The notes beneath the pieces were generated by a model, which was not told the DNA's origin, searched no databases, and worked only from the letters and a program-made list of their open reading frames with translations. The translations under genes and the position numbers were made by a program. A stretch of DNA of 64,000 bases. Origin: Agromyces protaetiae. Lineage in GTDB: Bacteria > Actinomycetota > Actinomycetes > Actinomycetales > Microbacteriaceae. The stretch is taken from positions 248,001 to 312,000 of the forward strand of contig NZ_CP133018.1 in assembly GCF_030866785.1 (NCBI RefSeq), in the 5' to 3' direction. This document shows positions 49,272 to 55,697 of the stretch, in pieces. Numbering within the stretch: the stretch's first letter is position 1; each line of letters opens with the position of its first letter.

Positions 49272-49961
49272 TCAGCCGAGCAGGAGGCTTCGCAGCTGGT
49301 CGGCTGAGTGCACGACCGCGTACGTGTCGCCCGCCTCGGCGGGGGAGCCGTACCCCCACTCGACCATGATCGTCGGCACGCCGTTCGCGAGCGCGCCCAG
49401 CGTGTCGTAGCCGCGGTCGCCGACCATGACGGCGTCGGCGGTGTCGATGCCCTGTGCACCGAGTCGCGCGAGCGCCTCGCGGACGACGTCGGCCTTCGTG
49501 CTGCGCTCTTCGTCTTCGCTGGCGCCCGCGATCACCGTGAAGTACTTCGCGAGGTCGTTGTGCTCGAGCACGGCGCGGGCCATCGACTCGGGCTTGCTCG
49601 TCGCGAGGGCGACCGGCATGCCCGCCGCGTGCAAGCGCTCGAGCACGCCGGCGACCCCCGGGAACACCGGCGAGTTCAGCAGGTGCAGGTCGTAGTGGTC
49701 GCGGTAGACGTTGAGGGCCTCCCACGCGTCGGCGTCGGTGAAGCCGGCCGTCATGCGCAGGCTGTCGAGCAGGGGCGGGCCGACATACGAGCGCAGCGTC
49801 TCGGCGTCGGGCACGGGAACGCCCATCGACGAAAAGGTGTGGGCGAGGGAACGGGTGATCTCCGCCTCGGAGTCGACGATCGTGCCATCCAGGTCGAACA
49901 GCACGGCCGACCACGTGCGCGGGGGCGCAGCCACGGGGCGGGTGGGGAGGGTCGAGGTCAC
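49272..49961 (-). CDS. HAD family phosphatase (phosphoglycolate phosphatase-like)
   Basis: A 229-residue HAD hydrolase. The nucleophile motif is AVLFDLDGTIVDSE (about residues 20-33), motif II falls near VALATSKPES, the Lys near RSTKADVVREAL, and motif IV is MVGDRGYDTLGA. It would dephosphorylate small phospho-metabolites in the cytoplasm. Start choice: TAGTAT lies six bases before the second of two adjacent GTG codons, favouring a leaderless start at 49961 over 49964. Confidence 0.87.
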   Translation of the reverse strand: MTSTLPTRPVAAPPRTWSAVLFDLDGTIVDSEAEITRSLAHTFSSMGVPVPDAETLRSYVGPPLLDSLRMTAGFTDADAWEALNVYRDHYDLHLLNSPVFPGVAGVLERLHAAGMPVALATSKPESMARAVLEHNDLAKYFTVIAGASEDEERSTKADVVREALARLGAQGIDTADAVMVGDRGYDTLGALANGVPTIMVEWGYGSPAEAGDTYAVVHSADQLRSLLLG

Positions 49962-49967
49962 CACGAC

Positions 49968-49973
49968 ATACTA
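49968..49973 (-). promoter_or_regulatory. -10 box of leaderless HAD phosphatase transcript
   Basis: TAGTAT on the minus strand, six bases before GTG 49961. Confidence 0.5.
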
Positions 49974-50013
49974 GGGCGGCTGGATCTGAGCCTTCCTCGC
50001 CGGTTCACAGCTT

Positions 50014-50049
50014 GTGGTCAGACGCGTGGTCAGACGCGTGGTCGGCTGC
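50014..50049. repeat. 3 x 12-bp tandem repeat beside nucS stop
   Basis: GTGGTCAGACGC at 50014-50025 and 50026-50037, then GTGGTCGGCTGC at 50038-50049, and a partial unit into the nucS stop codon (50054-50056). The stop of nucS is part of the repeat series, which suggests tail-ward duplication. Confidence 0.85.
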
Positions 50050-50053
50050 GTGG

Positions 50054-50749
50054 TCAGAAGAGCCGGGCGTGGCCGCTGTCGATGCCGCGCATCGCGTCGT
50101 AGTCGAGCACCACGCAGCGGATGCCGCGGTCCTCCGCGAGCGTGCGCGCCTGTGGCTTGATCTCCTGCGCCGCGAACACGCCGGCGACCGGCGCGAGCCG
50201 GGGGTCGCGGTTCATGAGCTCGAGGTACCGCGTGAGCTGCTCGACGCCGTCGATGTCGCCGCGCCGCTTGAGTTCGACGGCCACGCTCGCGCCGGCGTGA
50301 TCGGTCGCGAGGATGTCCACCGGGCCGATCGCGGTCATGTACTCGCGGCGCACGAGCCGGTAGCCCTCGCCCAGCAGCTCGATCTGCTCGGCGAGCAGCT
50401 GCTGCAGGTGCGCCTCGACGCCGTCTTTCACGAGCCCCGGGTCGATGCCGAGGTCGTGGGCGGAATCGTGCAGCACATCGTAGATCGACACGACGAGCCG
50501 GTCGGCGGTCTTCTTGTGCGTGACGGTCCAGATCTCGGAGATGCCGGCCTCCGCCTGCTCGTCGTCGGGCTCCGTGATCGCGAGGGTGCACGGCGGGCTC
50601 ATCCAGTTGAGCGGCTTGTAGCTGCCGCCGTCGGAGTGTACGAGCAGGCTGCCGTCGCCCTTCACCATGAGCAGGCGGGTCGCGAGCGGCAGATGCGCGG
50701 AGAGGCGGCCGGCGTAGTCGACGGAACAGCGGGCGATGACGAGACGCAC
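50054..50749 (-). CDS. nucS: Endonuclease NucS (mismatch-specific, RecB-like)
   Basis: A 231-residue DNA mismatch endonuclease, the actinobacterial/archaeal alternative to MutS-MutL repair. The catalytic Asp in GPVDILATD (about 145), Glu 159 and Lys 161 in VAVELKRRG have the same spacing as in characterised NucS. The C terminus ends HARLF, consistent with the clamp-binding LF tail of actinobacterial NucS. GTG 50749 is six bases after TAGACT, a leaderless promoter. Loss of this gene gives a hypermutator state in mycobacteria. Confidence 0.93.
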   Translation of the reverse strand: MRLVIARCSVDYAGRLSAHLPLATRLLMVKGDGSLLVHSDGGSYKPLNWMSPPCTLAITEPDDEQAEAGISEIWTVTHKKTADRLVVSIYDVLHDSAHDLGIDPGLVKDGVEAHLQQLLAEQIELLGEGYRLVRREYMTAIGPVDILATDHAGASVAVELKRRGDIDGVEQLTRYLELMNRDPRLAPVAGVFAAQEIKPQARTLAEDRGIRCVVLDYDAMRGIDSGHARLF

Positions 50750-50755
50750 CCGGAG

Positions 50756-50761
50756 AGTCTA
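50756..50761 (-). promoter_or_regulatory. -10 box of leaderless nucS transcript
   Basis: TAGACT on the minus strand, with CTCCGG as the six-base spacer to the GTG start. Confidence 0.55.
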
Positions 50762-50804
50762 CGTGCTCGCCCGTGGTGCGGACCCGGCAGCGACCATCGG
50801 CCGC

Positions 50805-50861
50805 GCGCCAGTTCTGCGCCGTCGCGCCATCACTGCTGGCGCGACGATGCAGAAGTGGCGC
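50805..50861. repeat. Dispersed palindromic element, family 2, copy 1
   Basis: A 57-bp nested palindrome: outer GCGCCA/TTCTGC (50805-50817) pairs with GCAGAA/TGGCGC (50849-50861), inner GTCGCGCCA pairs with TGGCGCGAC. Its relative is at 55603-55660. Confidence 0.87.
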
Positions 50862-50964
50862 GGACGCGGGCGGGTGGGCGGCTGCGCGCGGTCGGCCGGG
50901 CGGGTGGGCGGCTGCGCGCGGACGCGGGCGGGTGGGCGGCTACGCGCCGTCGGCCGGGCGGGCC
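50861..50964. repeat. 28-30-bp tandem repeats overlapping the 3' end of the next gene
   Basis: Units of about 28 bp at 50861-50888 and 50919-50946 alternate with a 30-bp variant (50889-50918) and a partial copy to 50964. All share GGGCGGGTGGGCGGCT. The repeat reaches past the stop codon of the minus-strand gene (50940). Confidence 0.8.
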
Positions 50965-51392
50965 TCGTGGTGCCGCAGACCCCGAGTGCGCTCGCGTTCC
51001 TTCATCTCGGCCTCGAAGAGGTGCCGACGGCCGCCGACGAGCTCGTCGCGCGCCGCGCGGTCGGCGTCCTTGAGCGCCGAGTAGTAGCCGTCGTCGTACT
51101 CCTCGACGATCTGGAACGTCCAGCGACCCTCGAGCACGTTCCGGCCGACGATCTCGCGGTCGATACGGTCGGCGATCTGGGCATGGCCGGCCTTCCGGAG
51201 GAGGTCGACGGCCTCGCCGATCGCGAGGTCGGCGGTGCCCGTGAGGCGGTGGAAGCGGTACAGCGAGCCGCGCGCGTCCTCGATCACCTCGAGCGCCTCG
51301 GACAGCTTGCCGAGCGCTTCGACGGTCGCATCGTCGACTCCGTCGGGCCGGGTGTGTTCGGGCAGCGGGCGGTCGGGCTCGGTTGCGCTCAT
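50940..51392 (-). CDS. Hypothetical helical cytoplasmic protein
   Basis: A 150-residue, charged, helix-rich protein. Segments such as VEALGKLSEALEVIEDARGSLYRFHRLTGTADLAIGEAV suggest a four-helix bundle; FEAEMKERERTRGLRHHEARP is a basic tail. No family is recognised. CAGAAT ends six bases before ATG 51392, so it may be leaderless; no ribosome-binding site is seen. The C-terminal codons lie inside a tandem repeat region. Confidence 0.6.
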   Translation of the reverse strand: MSATEPDRPLPEHTRPDGVDDATVEALGKLSEALEVIEDARGSLYRFHRLTGTADLAIGEAVDLLRKAGHAQIADRIDREIVGRNVLEGRWTFQIVEEYDDGYYSALKDADRAARDELVGGRRHLFEAEMKERERTRGLRHHEARPADGA

Positions 51393-51642
51393 GCCCGCAT
51401 TCTGGGGCGAATCGGATGCCTCCCGCCACCCCTGGCACGCGCGGGCGGCCCGTGCCGTCCCCGGGTTGGGGCGTCGGCCGTTCGCCCCGCTGTCGCGCAT
51501 ATGGCTGCTCGCCGTGGTCGTACGCCGCGTTCCGTGCGCCCTCGGGGGATGGAATCGCGCGAATCGACCGCTGGCAGGGCCGGGTCGGGCGAGATGCGCG
51601 ACAGTGGAACGGCGAGGTGAGGGCGGCTGCCGACGGCGGGCT

Positions 51643-53022
51643 TCAGGCGCCGCGGCGCGAGCGCTCGCGCGCGGCGGGCGCGAGCACGCCCGCGAGGACG
51701 AACAGGCCCATGAGTACGAGCAGCGCGTTCAGCAGCCCGAACTGCTCGCCGAGGAATCCGAGCAGGGGCGGGCCGGCGAGGAACGCGCAGTACCCGATGA
51801 TCGCGACGGCCGAGACGCGTGCCGCCGACTTGGACGGGTGGTCGGCCGCGGCCGACATGCCGACCGGGAAGCCGAGCGAGCACCCGGCGGCCCAGAGCGC
51901 GGTGCCCACCACGAGCATCCATGGTTCGGTGCCGAAGATGAAGAGTGCCAGGCCGACCACCCCGGTCGCCGACAGCACGCGCAGCACCGCGACCCGCCCG
52001 AACCGGTCGAGCACGGGCCCGCCGAGCACCCGGGCCACGGTCATCGAGACCGTGAACACGCCGAAGACGAGTGCGCCGACCGTCGGGTCGAACCCGTGTC
52101 CGTCCACGACCGCGAGTGCGATCCAGTCGTTCGCACTGCCCTCGGCGAACGACATGCTCAGCATGATCACGCCGATCAGCAGCAGGCCGCCGTCGCGCCA
52201 GACCGAGAGGCTTTCCCGCAGCCGCTCGCGCCACGGCGCCTTCGGCGCCCGCGCACCCGCCTTGCCCGAGGCATCCGACCCGCCCGAGGCATCCGACCCG
52301 GCCGAGGCACCCGACCCGGCCGAGGCATCCGACCCGGCCGAGGCATCCGACCCGGCCGAGGCATCCGCCTCGCCCGAGACATCCGACGCCGACGAGTCCC
52401 GCGGCACGAATCGCACCGCGACGACCGCCGCGATCACGATGAGCGCCGCGATGCCGCCGAGGTGCCAGAGCACCGAGAGGCCGACCGCTGATGCGCCGGC
52501 TGCGATCAGGGCGCCCGCGACGGTGCCGAAGCTGAAGAACGCGTGCATGAGCGGCATGAGCGTCCTGCCGATCCGGCGTTCGGCCATGGCGCCGTCGACG
52601 TTCATGACGACGTCGACCGCGCCGTTGCCGAAGCCGAACAGCACGAGCCCGGTGACGAGGAGCGGCACCGACGGTGTCACCGAGCCCCCCATGCCGACCG
52701 CGACCAGCCCGACCGCGACGATCGAGAGCGCGACGACCTCGCTCCGGCGTGTGCCGAGCCGGGCGAGGATGAGCGGTGCGGCGACGAGCCCTGCGATCGA
52801 GCCGGCGGAGGCGCCGAGGATCACGAGCCCGACGCCCTGGGTCGTGAGCTCTGTGGCGTCGCGGATCGCGGGGATCCGGGCGACCCAGCTCGCGAGGCTG
52901 AGCCCGCTGAGGAAGAACACCGCGAACACCGCGTTGCGCCAGGCGCGCAGGCCGTGCGGCGCGATGGCGGTGTGGGTGCGGGTCACGGCGTCCACGCTAT
53001 CGGCGGATGTCTCGTGCGCCAT
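51643..53022 (-). CDS. MFS transporter with expanded central loop
   Basis: A 459-residue major-facilitator protein with twelve predicted helices. The A-like motif appears as LARLGTRRSE, with GGPVLDRFGRVAVLR in the second half. The cytoplasmic loop between helices 6 and 7 is stretched by about seven ASAGSD hexapeptide repeats (encoded at 52265-52390). ATG 53022 has GGAGG upstream. A LacI-type gene is divergent with two palindromic operators between, so expression is probably sugar or small-molecule dependent. The substrate is not evident; similar proteins are fucose/glucose-like permeases or drug exporters. Confidence 0.85.
   Translation of the reverse strand: MAHETSADSVDAVTRTHTAIAPHGLRAWRNAVFAVFFLSGLSLASWVARIPAIRDATELTTQGVGLVILGASAGSIAGLVAAPLILARLGTRRSEVVALSIVAVGLVAVGMGGSVTPSVPLLVTGLVLFGFGNGAVDVVMNVDGAMAERRIGRTLMPLMHAFFSFGTVAGALIAAGASAVGLSVLWHLGGIAALIVIAAVVAVRFVPRDSSASDVSGEADASAGSDASAGSDASAGSGASAGSDASGGSDASGKAGARAPKAPWRERLRESLSVWRDGGLLLIGVIMLSMSFAEGSANDWIALAVVDGHGFDPTVGALVFGVFTVSMTVARVLGGPVLDRFGRVAVLRVLSATGVVGLALFIFGTEPWMLVVGTALWAAGCSLGFPVGMSAAADHPSKSAARVSAVAIIGYCAFLAGPPLLGFLGEQFGLLNALLVLMGLFVLAGVLAPAARERSRRGA
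52265..52390 (-). repeat. 7 x 18-bp tandem repeat in the MFS loop
   Basis: Seven exact 18-base units starting at 52265. The plus-strand consensus is GCCGAGGCATCCGACCCG, which embeds the genome signature word GAGGCATCC. They encode ASAGSD-type hexapeptides in the MFS cytoplasmic loop. Confidence 0.93.
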
Positions 53023-53057
53023 GGCGGGGCCTCCATCGGTCGTGTGCGAAGCAGCAG

Positions 53058-53071
53058 TCGAATCGATTCGA
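53058..53071. promoter_or_regulatory. LacI operator 1
   Basis: TCGAATCGATTCGA is a perfect 14-bp palindrome with the central CG dyad typical of LacI-family sites. Confidence 0.8.
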
Positions 53072-53072
53072 C

Positions 53073-53086
53073 TCGAATCGTTTCGA
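53073..53086. promoter_or_regulatory. LacI operator 2
   Basis: TCGAATCGTTTCGA differs from operator 1 at one base and starts 15 bases later, about one and a half helical turns. Confidence 0.75.
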
Positions 53087-53115
53087 TGGTAGGGCTCGTG
53101 CGCAGATCTCACAAC

Positions 53116-53121
53116 TAGGAT
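53116..53121 (+). promoter_or_regulatory. -10 box of leaderless lacI-type transcript
   Basis: TAGGAT ends six bases before ATG 53128; operators 1 and 2 lie immediately upstream, where a bound repressor would block RNA polymerase. Confidence 0.6.
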
Positions 53122-53127
53122 CGGGGT

Positions 53128-54180
53128 ATGCCCAGTCATCCGACGCTCGCCGACGTCGCCGAGAAGGCGGGCGTCTCCGCGTCGACGGCCTCGATCGCGT
53201 TCAGCGGGTCCGGGCCGGTTTCGGATGCCACGAAGGAGCGCGTGCTCGCCGCGGCGGCCGCGCTGGGCTACGCCGGACCCGACCCGCGCGCGAGATCGCT
53301 CCGGCGCGGCCGGTCGGGCATCGTGGGCGTCGTGCTCGAGGAACGGGTGCGTGCGGCGTTCCTCGACCCCGTGAAGATCCGCACCCTCGACGGGATCGCC
53401 GAGGGCATCGCGCCGCTCGGCGCCGGCCTGCTGCTGCTCACCGACACGGGCGACGTCGACGGCGACGCGCCCGTCTCGATCGAGAGCGCACCCGTCGACG
53501 CGGTCGTGCTCATCGGCTGCAGCCCGCGGCTCGCGGACTCGGTCGCGACGTTCCGACGGCGGGGCATCCCGGCCGTCGCGATCGAGGGCGCGGCCGATGA
53601 AGACATCCTCGAGATCGCGATCGACAACCGGGCCGCGACCCGTCGCGGGGCGGAGTACCTGCAGAAGCTCGGGCACTCGCGCGTCGCGATCGTCGCCCTG
53701 CCGATCGACCCGGTGCGCACGCGCGGACCGATCACACCCGAGGTCGAATCCCGTGCGACCAACGTGACGACCCGCGACCGGCTGCTCGGCGCACGGGAGA
53801 TCTTCCCGGACGCGCCGGCGGTCGCCACCGCGGCGAGCTCGGTCGAAGAGGGACGCGCGGCGGCGGCCGGCCTGCTCGCGGACCCCACCGGACGGCCCAC
53901 GGCGATCATCGCGCAGAGCGACCTGCTCGCCGCCGGCGTCATCCGCGCCGCCGAAGAGCTCGGGCTGCGCGTGCCCGACGACGTGAGCGTGCTCGGCTTC
54001 GACGGCATCAGGGTCGACGGCCTGCAGCACGACCTGACCACCCTCGACCAGCCGTCGGCCGCCAAGGGCCGTGCCGCGGGCGAGGCGATCGTGCGCCTGC
54101 TCGCGGGCGAGGAGCCCGAGCCGGCCGCGTTCACGTGCACGCTGCACATCGGCGACACCACGGCGCCGCCGCGCGGCTGA
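53128..54180 (+). CDS. LacI family transcriptional regulator
   Basis: A 350-residue repressor: helix-turn-helix and hinge TLADVAEKAGVSASTASIAFSGSGPVSDATKERVL (split over residues 6-40), then a periplasmic-binding-like effector domain ending with ISVLGFDG-type VSVLGFDGIRVDGLQHDLTTLDQP. Divergent from the MFS gene with two matching operators between, so it likely represses both. It is leaderless by the position of TAGGAT. Confidence 0.92.
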   Translation: MPSHPTLADVAEKAGVSASTASIAFSGSGPVSDATKERVLAAAAALGYAGPDPRARSLRRGRSGIVGVVLEERVRAAFLDPVKIRTLDGIAEGIAPLGAGLLLLTDTGDVDGDAPVSIESAPVDAVVLIGCSPRLADSVATFRRRGIPAVAIEGAADEDILEIAIDNRAATRRGAEYLQKLGHSRVAIVALPIDPVRTRGPITPEVESRATNVTTRDRLLGAREIFPDAPAVATAASSVEEGRAAAAGLLADPTGRPTAIIAQSDLLAAGVIRAAEELGLRVPDDVSVLGFDGIRVDGLQHDLTTLDQPSAAKGRAAGEAIVRLLAGEEPEPAAFTCTLHIGDTTAPPRG

Positions 54181-54197
54181 CCGCCGCGCGCCGGGCG

Positions 54198-55484
54198 TCA
54201 GACGGTGCCCGTCACCATCCAGCGCGCGCCGCGGGCGCGCAGCGCGAGCGTCACAGCGCGCGCCGCGAGGTATCCGATCGCGAACGCGGCGGTCACGAGG
54301 GCGAGCGCGACGGATGCCTCGAGCGCACCCGACCACCACACGACGACGAGCGCGAGCGGCACATACGCCGCGAGGTTCACGAGGCCGGTCCACGCGAGGT
54401 AACGGGCGTCGCCCGCACCGATCAGCACGCCGTCGAGCACGAACACGACCCCGGCGAGCGGCGCCGAGAGCCCGAGCGCGACGAGCGAGGGCGGCAGCAG
54501 CGCGGCCACCTCGGCAGACGACGTGAACAGGCCGGGCAGCACCCAGGCCGACGCCACGATGGCTGCACCGAGCACCGCCCCCGAGGCCAGGCCCCACTGC
54601 AGGCAGCGCCGCAGCACGGCGCGCACGGCGTCGACGTCCCCGGCGCCGAGGCCGCGCCCGATGAGCGCCTGCGCGGCGATCGCGAGCGCGTCGAGCGCGA
54701 AGCCGAGCGTGAAGTACAGCGTGATCGCGACCTGGTACGCCGCCAGCTCGTCCGGCCCGAGCGCCGTCGCCGACCAGGTCGCGAGCAGCAGCGCCGCACG
54801 CAGGCTCGCGGTGCGCAGGAACAGCCAGCCGCCGGAGGCGGCGCCTCTGAGGAGCCCGGCGCGATGCGGGCGCGGGTTCGCCCCGACGCGCGCGGCGTGC
54901 CGCGCGACGACCACGAGGTACACCAGCACCATCGCCCACTGCGCGATCACGGTGCCCGTCGCCGAGCCCGCGAGGCCGAGCCCCAGCACGTAGATGAACA
55001 CGAAGTTCAGCACGATGTTCGCGCCGAATCCGAGCCCTGCGACCCAGAGCGGCGTGCGCGTGTCCTGCAGGCCGCGCAGCAGGCCGGTCGCGGCGAAGAC
55101 GATGAGCATCGCCGGCACGCCCGCCATCGAGATCGACAGGTAGGCGGATGCCTCGGCGGCGACCTGCTCGGACGCGCCGAATGCGCCGATGAGCCACGGC
55201 GTGCCCCACCAGCCCGCGAGCGCGAGGACGGCCCCGAGGCCGAGCGCGAGCCACAGCCCGTCGATGCCGGCCTCGACCGCGCCGCGTTCGTCGCCCGCGC
55301 CGAGCCGCCGGGCGACCGCCGGCGTCGTCGCGTACGCGAGGAACACCATGAGCCCGATGATCGTGTGCAGCACCGCGCTCGCGAGTCCGAGGCCGGCGAG
55401 CGGCTCCGCCCCGAGATGGCCCACCATGGCCGTGTCGGTGAGCAGGAACAACGGCTCGGCGATGAGTGCGCCGAGCGCCGGCAC
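54198..55484 (-). CDS. MATE family efflux transporter (DinF-like); possible upstream non-canonical start
   Basis: A 428-residue protein with twelve transmembrane helices from GTG 55484. The family motif EPLFLLTDTAMVGHLGAEPLAG is near the N terminus, and GLLRGLQDTRTPL follows in the middle. GTG 55484 would start inside the first conserved segment: the same frame upstream reads DRDILRLA directly before VPALG, as in typical MATE N termini, but reaches a TAG (55557-55559) without any ATG, GTG or TTG. ATC at 55545-55547 lies six bases after a TAGGCT -10 box. Either AUC serves as start, or the N terminus is truncated, or the sequence has an ATG-to-ATC change. MATE proteins export drugs or metabolites with H+ or Na+. 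Confidence 0.8.
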   Translation of the reverse strand: MPALGALIAEPLFLLTDTAMVGHLGAEPLAGLGLASAVLHTIIGLMVFLAYATTPAVARRLGAGDERGAVEAGIDGLWLALGLGAVLALAGWWGTPWLIGAFGASEQVAAEASAYLSISMAGVPAMLIVFAATGLLRGLQDTRTPLWVAGLGFGANIVLNFVFIYVLGLGLAGSATGTVIAQWAMVLVYLVVVARHAARVGANPRPHRAGLLRGAASGGWLFLRTASLRAALLLATWSATALGPDELAAYQVAITLYFTLGFALDALAIAAQALIGRGLGAGDVDAVRAVLRRCLQWGLASGAVLGAAIVASAWVLPGLFTSSAEVAALLPPSLVALGLSAPLAGVVFVLDGVLIGAGDARYLAWTGLVNLAAYVPLALVVVWWSGALEASVALALVTAAFAIGYLAARAVTLALRARGARWMVTGTV

Positions 55485-55553
55485 GGCGAGCCGCAGGATG
55501 TCGCGGTCGACGGCGCGCCGGTTCGAACGAGAAGTGCCGGTGTCGATGCTCCG

Positions 55554-55559
55554 AGCCTA
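55554..55559 (-). promoter_or_regulatory. -10 box upstream of MATE gene
   Basis: TAGGCT on the minus strand, with the six-base spacer CGGAGC before an ATC codon in the MATE frame. Confidence 0.5.
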
Positions 55560-55602
55560 CGTTCACGCCGGCCCCCGTACACACCGCGGAATCCGCCGCT
55601 CC

Positions 55603-55660
55603 GCGCCACTTCTGCACCACCGCGCCACCAGTGCTGGCGCCCGGCTGCCACATGTGGCGC
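55603..55660. repeat. Dispersed palindromic element, family 2, copy 2
   Basis: A 58-bp element between the divergent MATE and M13 genes: GCGCCACTTCTGCACC ... GCGCCACCAGTGCTGGCGC ... ATGTGGCGC. It shares both the outer GCGCCA/TGGCGC and the inner GCGCCA/TGGCGC pairs with the copy at 50805-50861. Confidence 0.85.
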
Positions 55661-55684
55661 AGAGCGGCTTCAGCTTGCGCGGCT

Positions 55685-55690
55685 TAGGCT
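55685..55690 (+). promoter_or_regulatory. -10 box of M13 peptidase gene
   Basis: TAGGCT ends seven bases before ATG 55698. The same hexamer serves the divergent MATE gene. Confidence 0.5.
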
Positions 55691-55697
55691 GGAGCGC

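Noticed and set aside
52265..52390. CRISPR-like array
   Set aside because: Contiguous 18-bp units without spacers, in frame in an MFS gene. Also rejected for the repeats at 12834, 19135 and 39284.
51643..55653. 1336-codon open frame on the minus strand
   Set aside because: Only its last 460 codons (MFS transporter) are real; the rest is antisense to the lacI-type gene or out of frame with the MATE gene and is Arg/Ala-rich junk.
54135..55697. Long N-terminal extension of the M13 peptidase frame
   Set aside because: Antisense to the MATE gene; the peptidase domain starts at ATG 55698 with its own -10 box.
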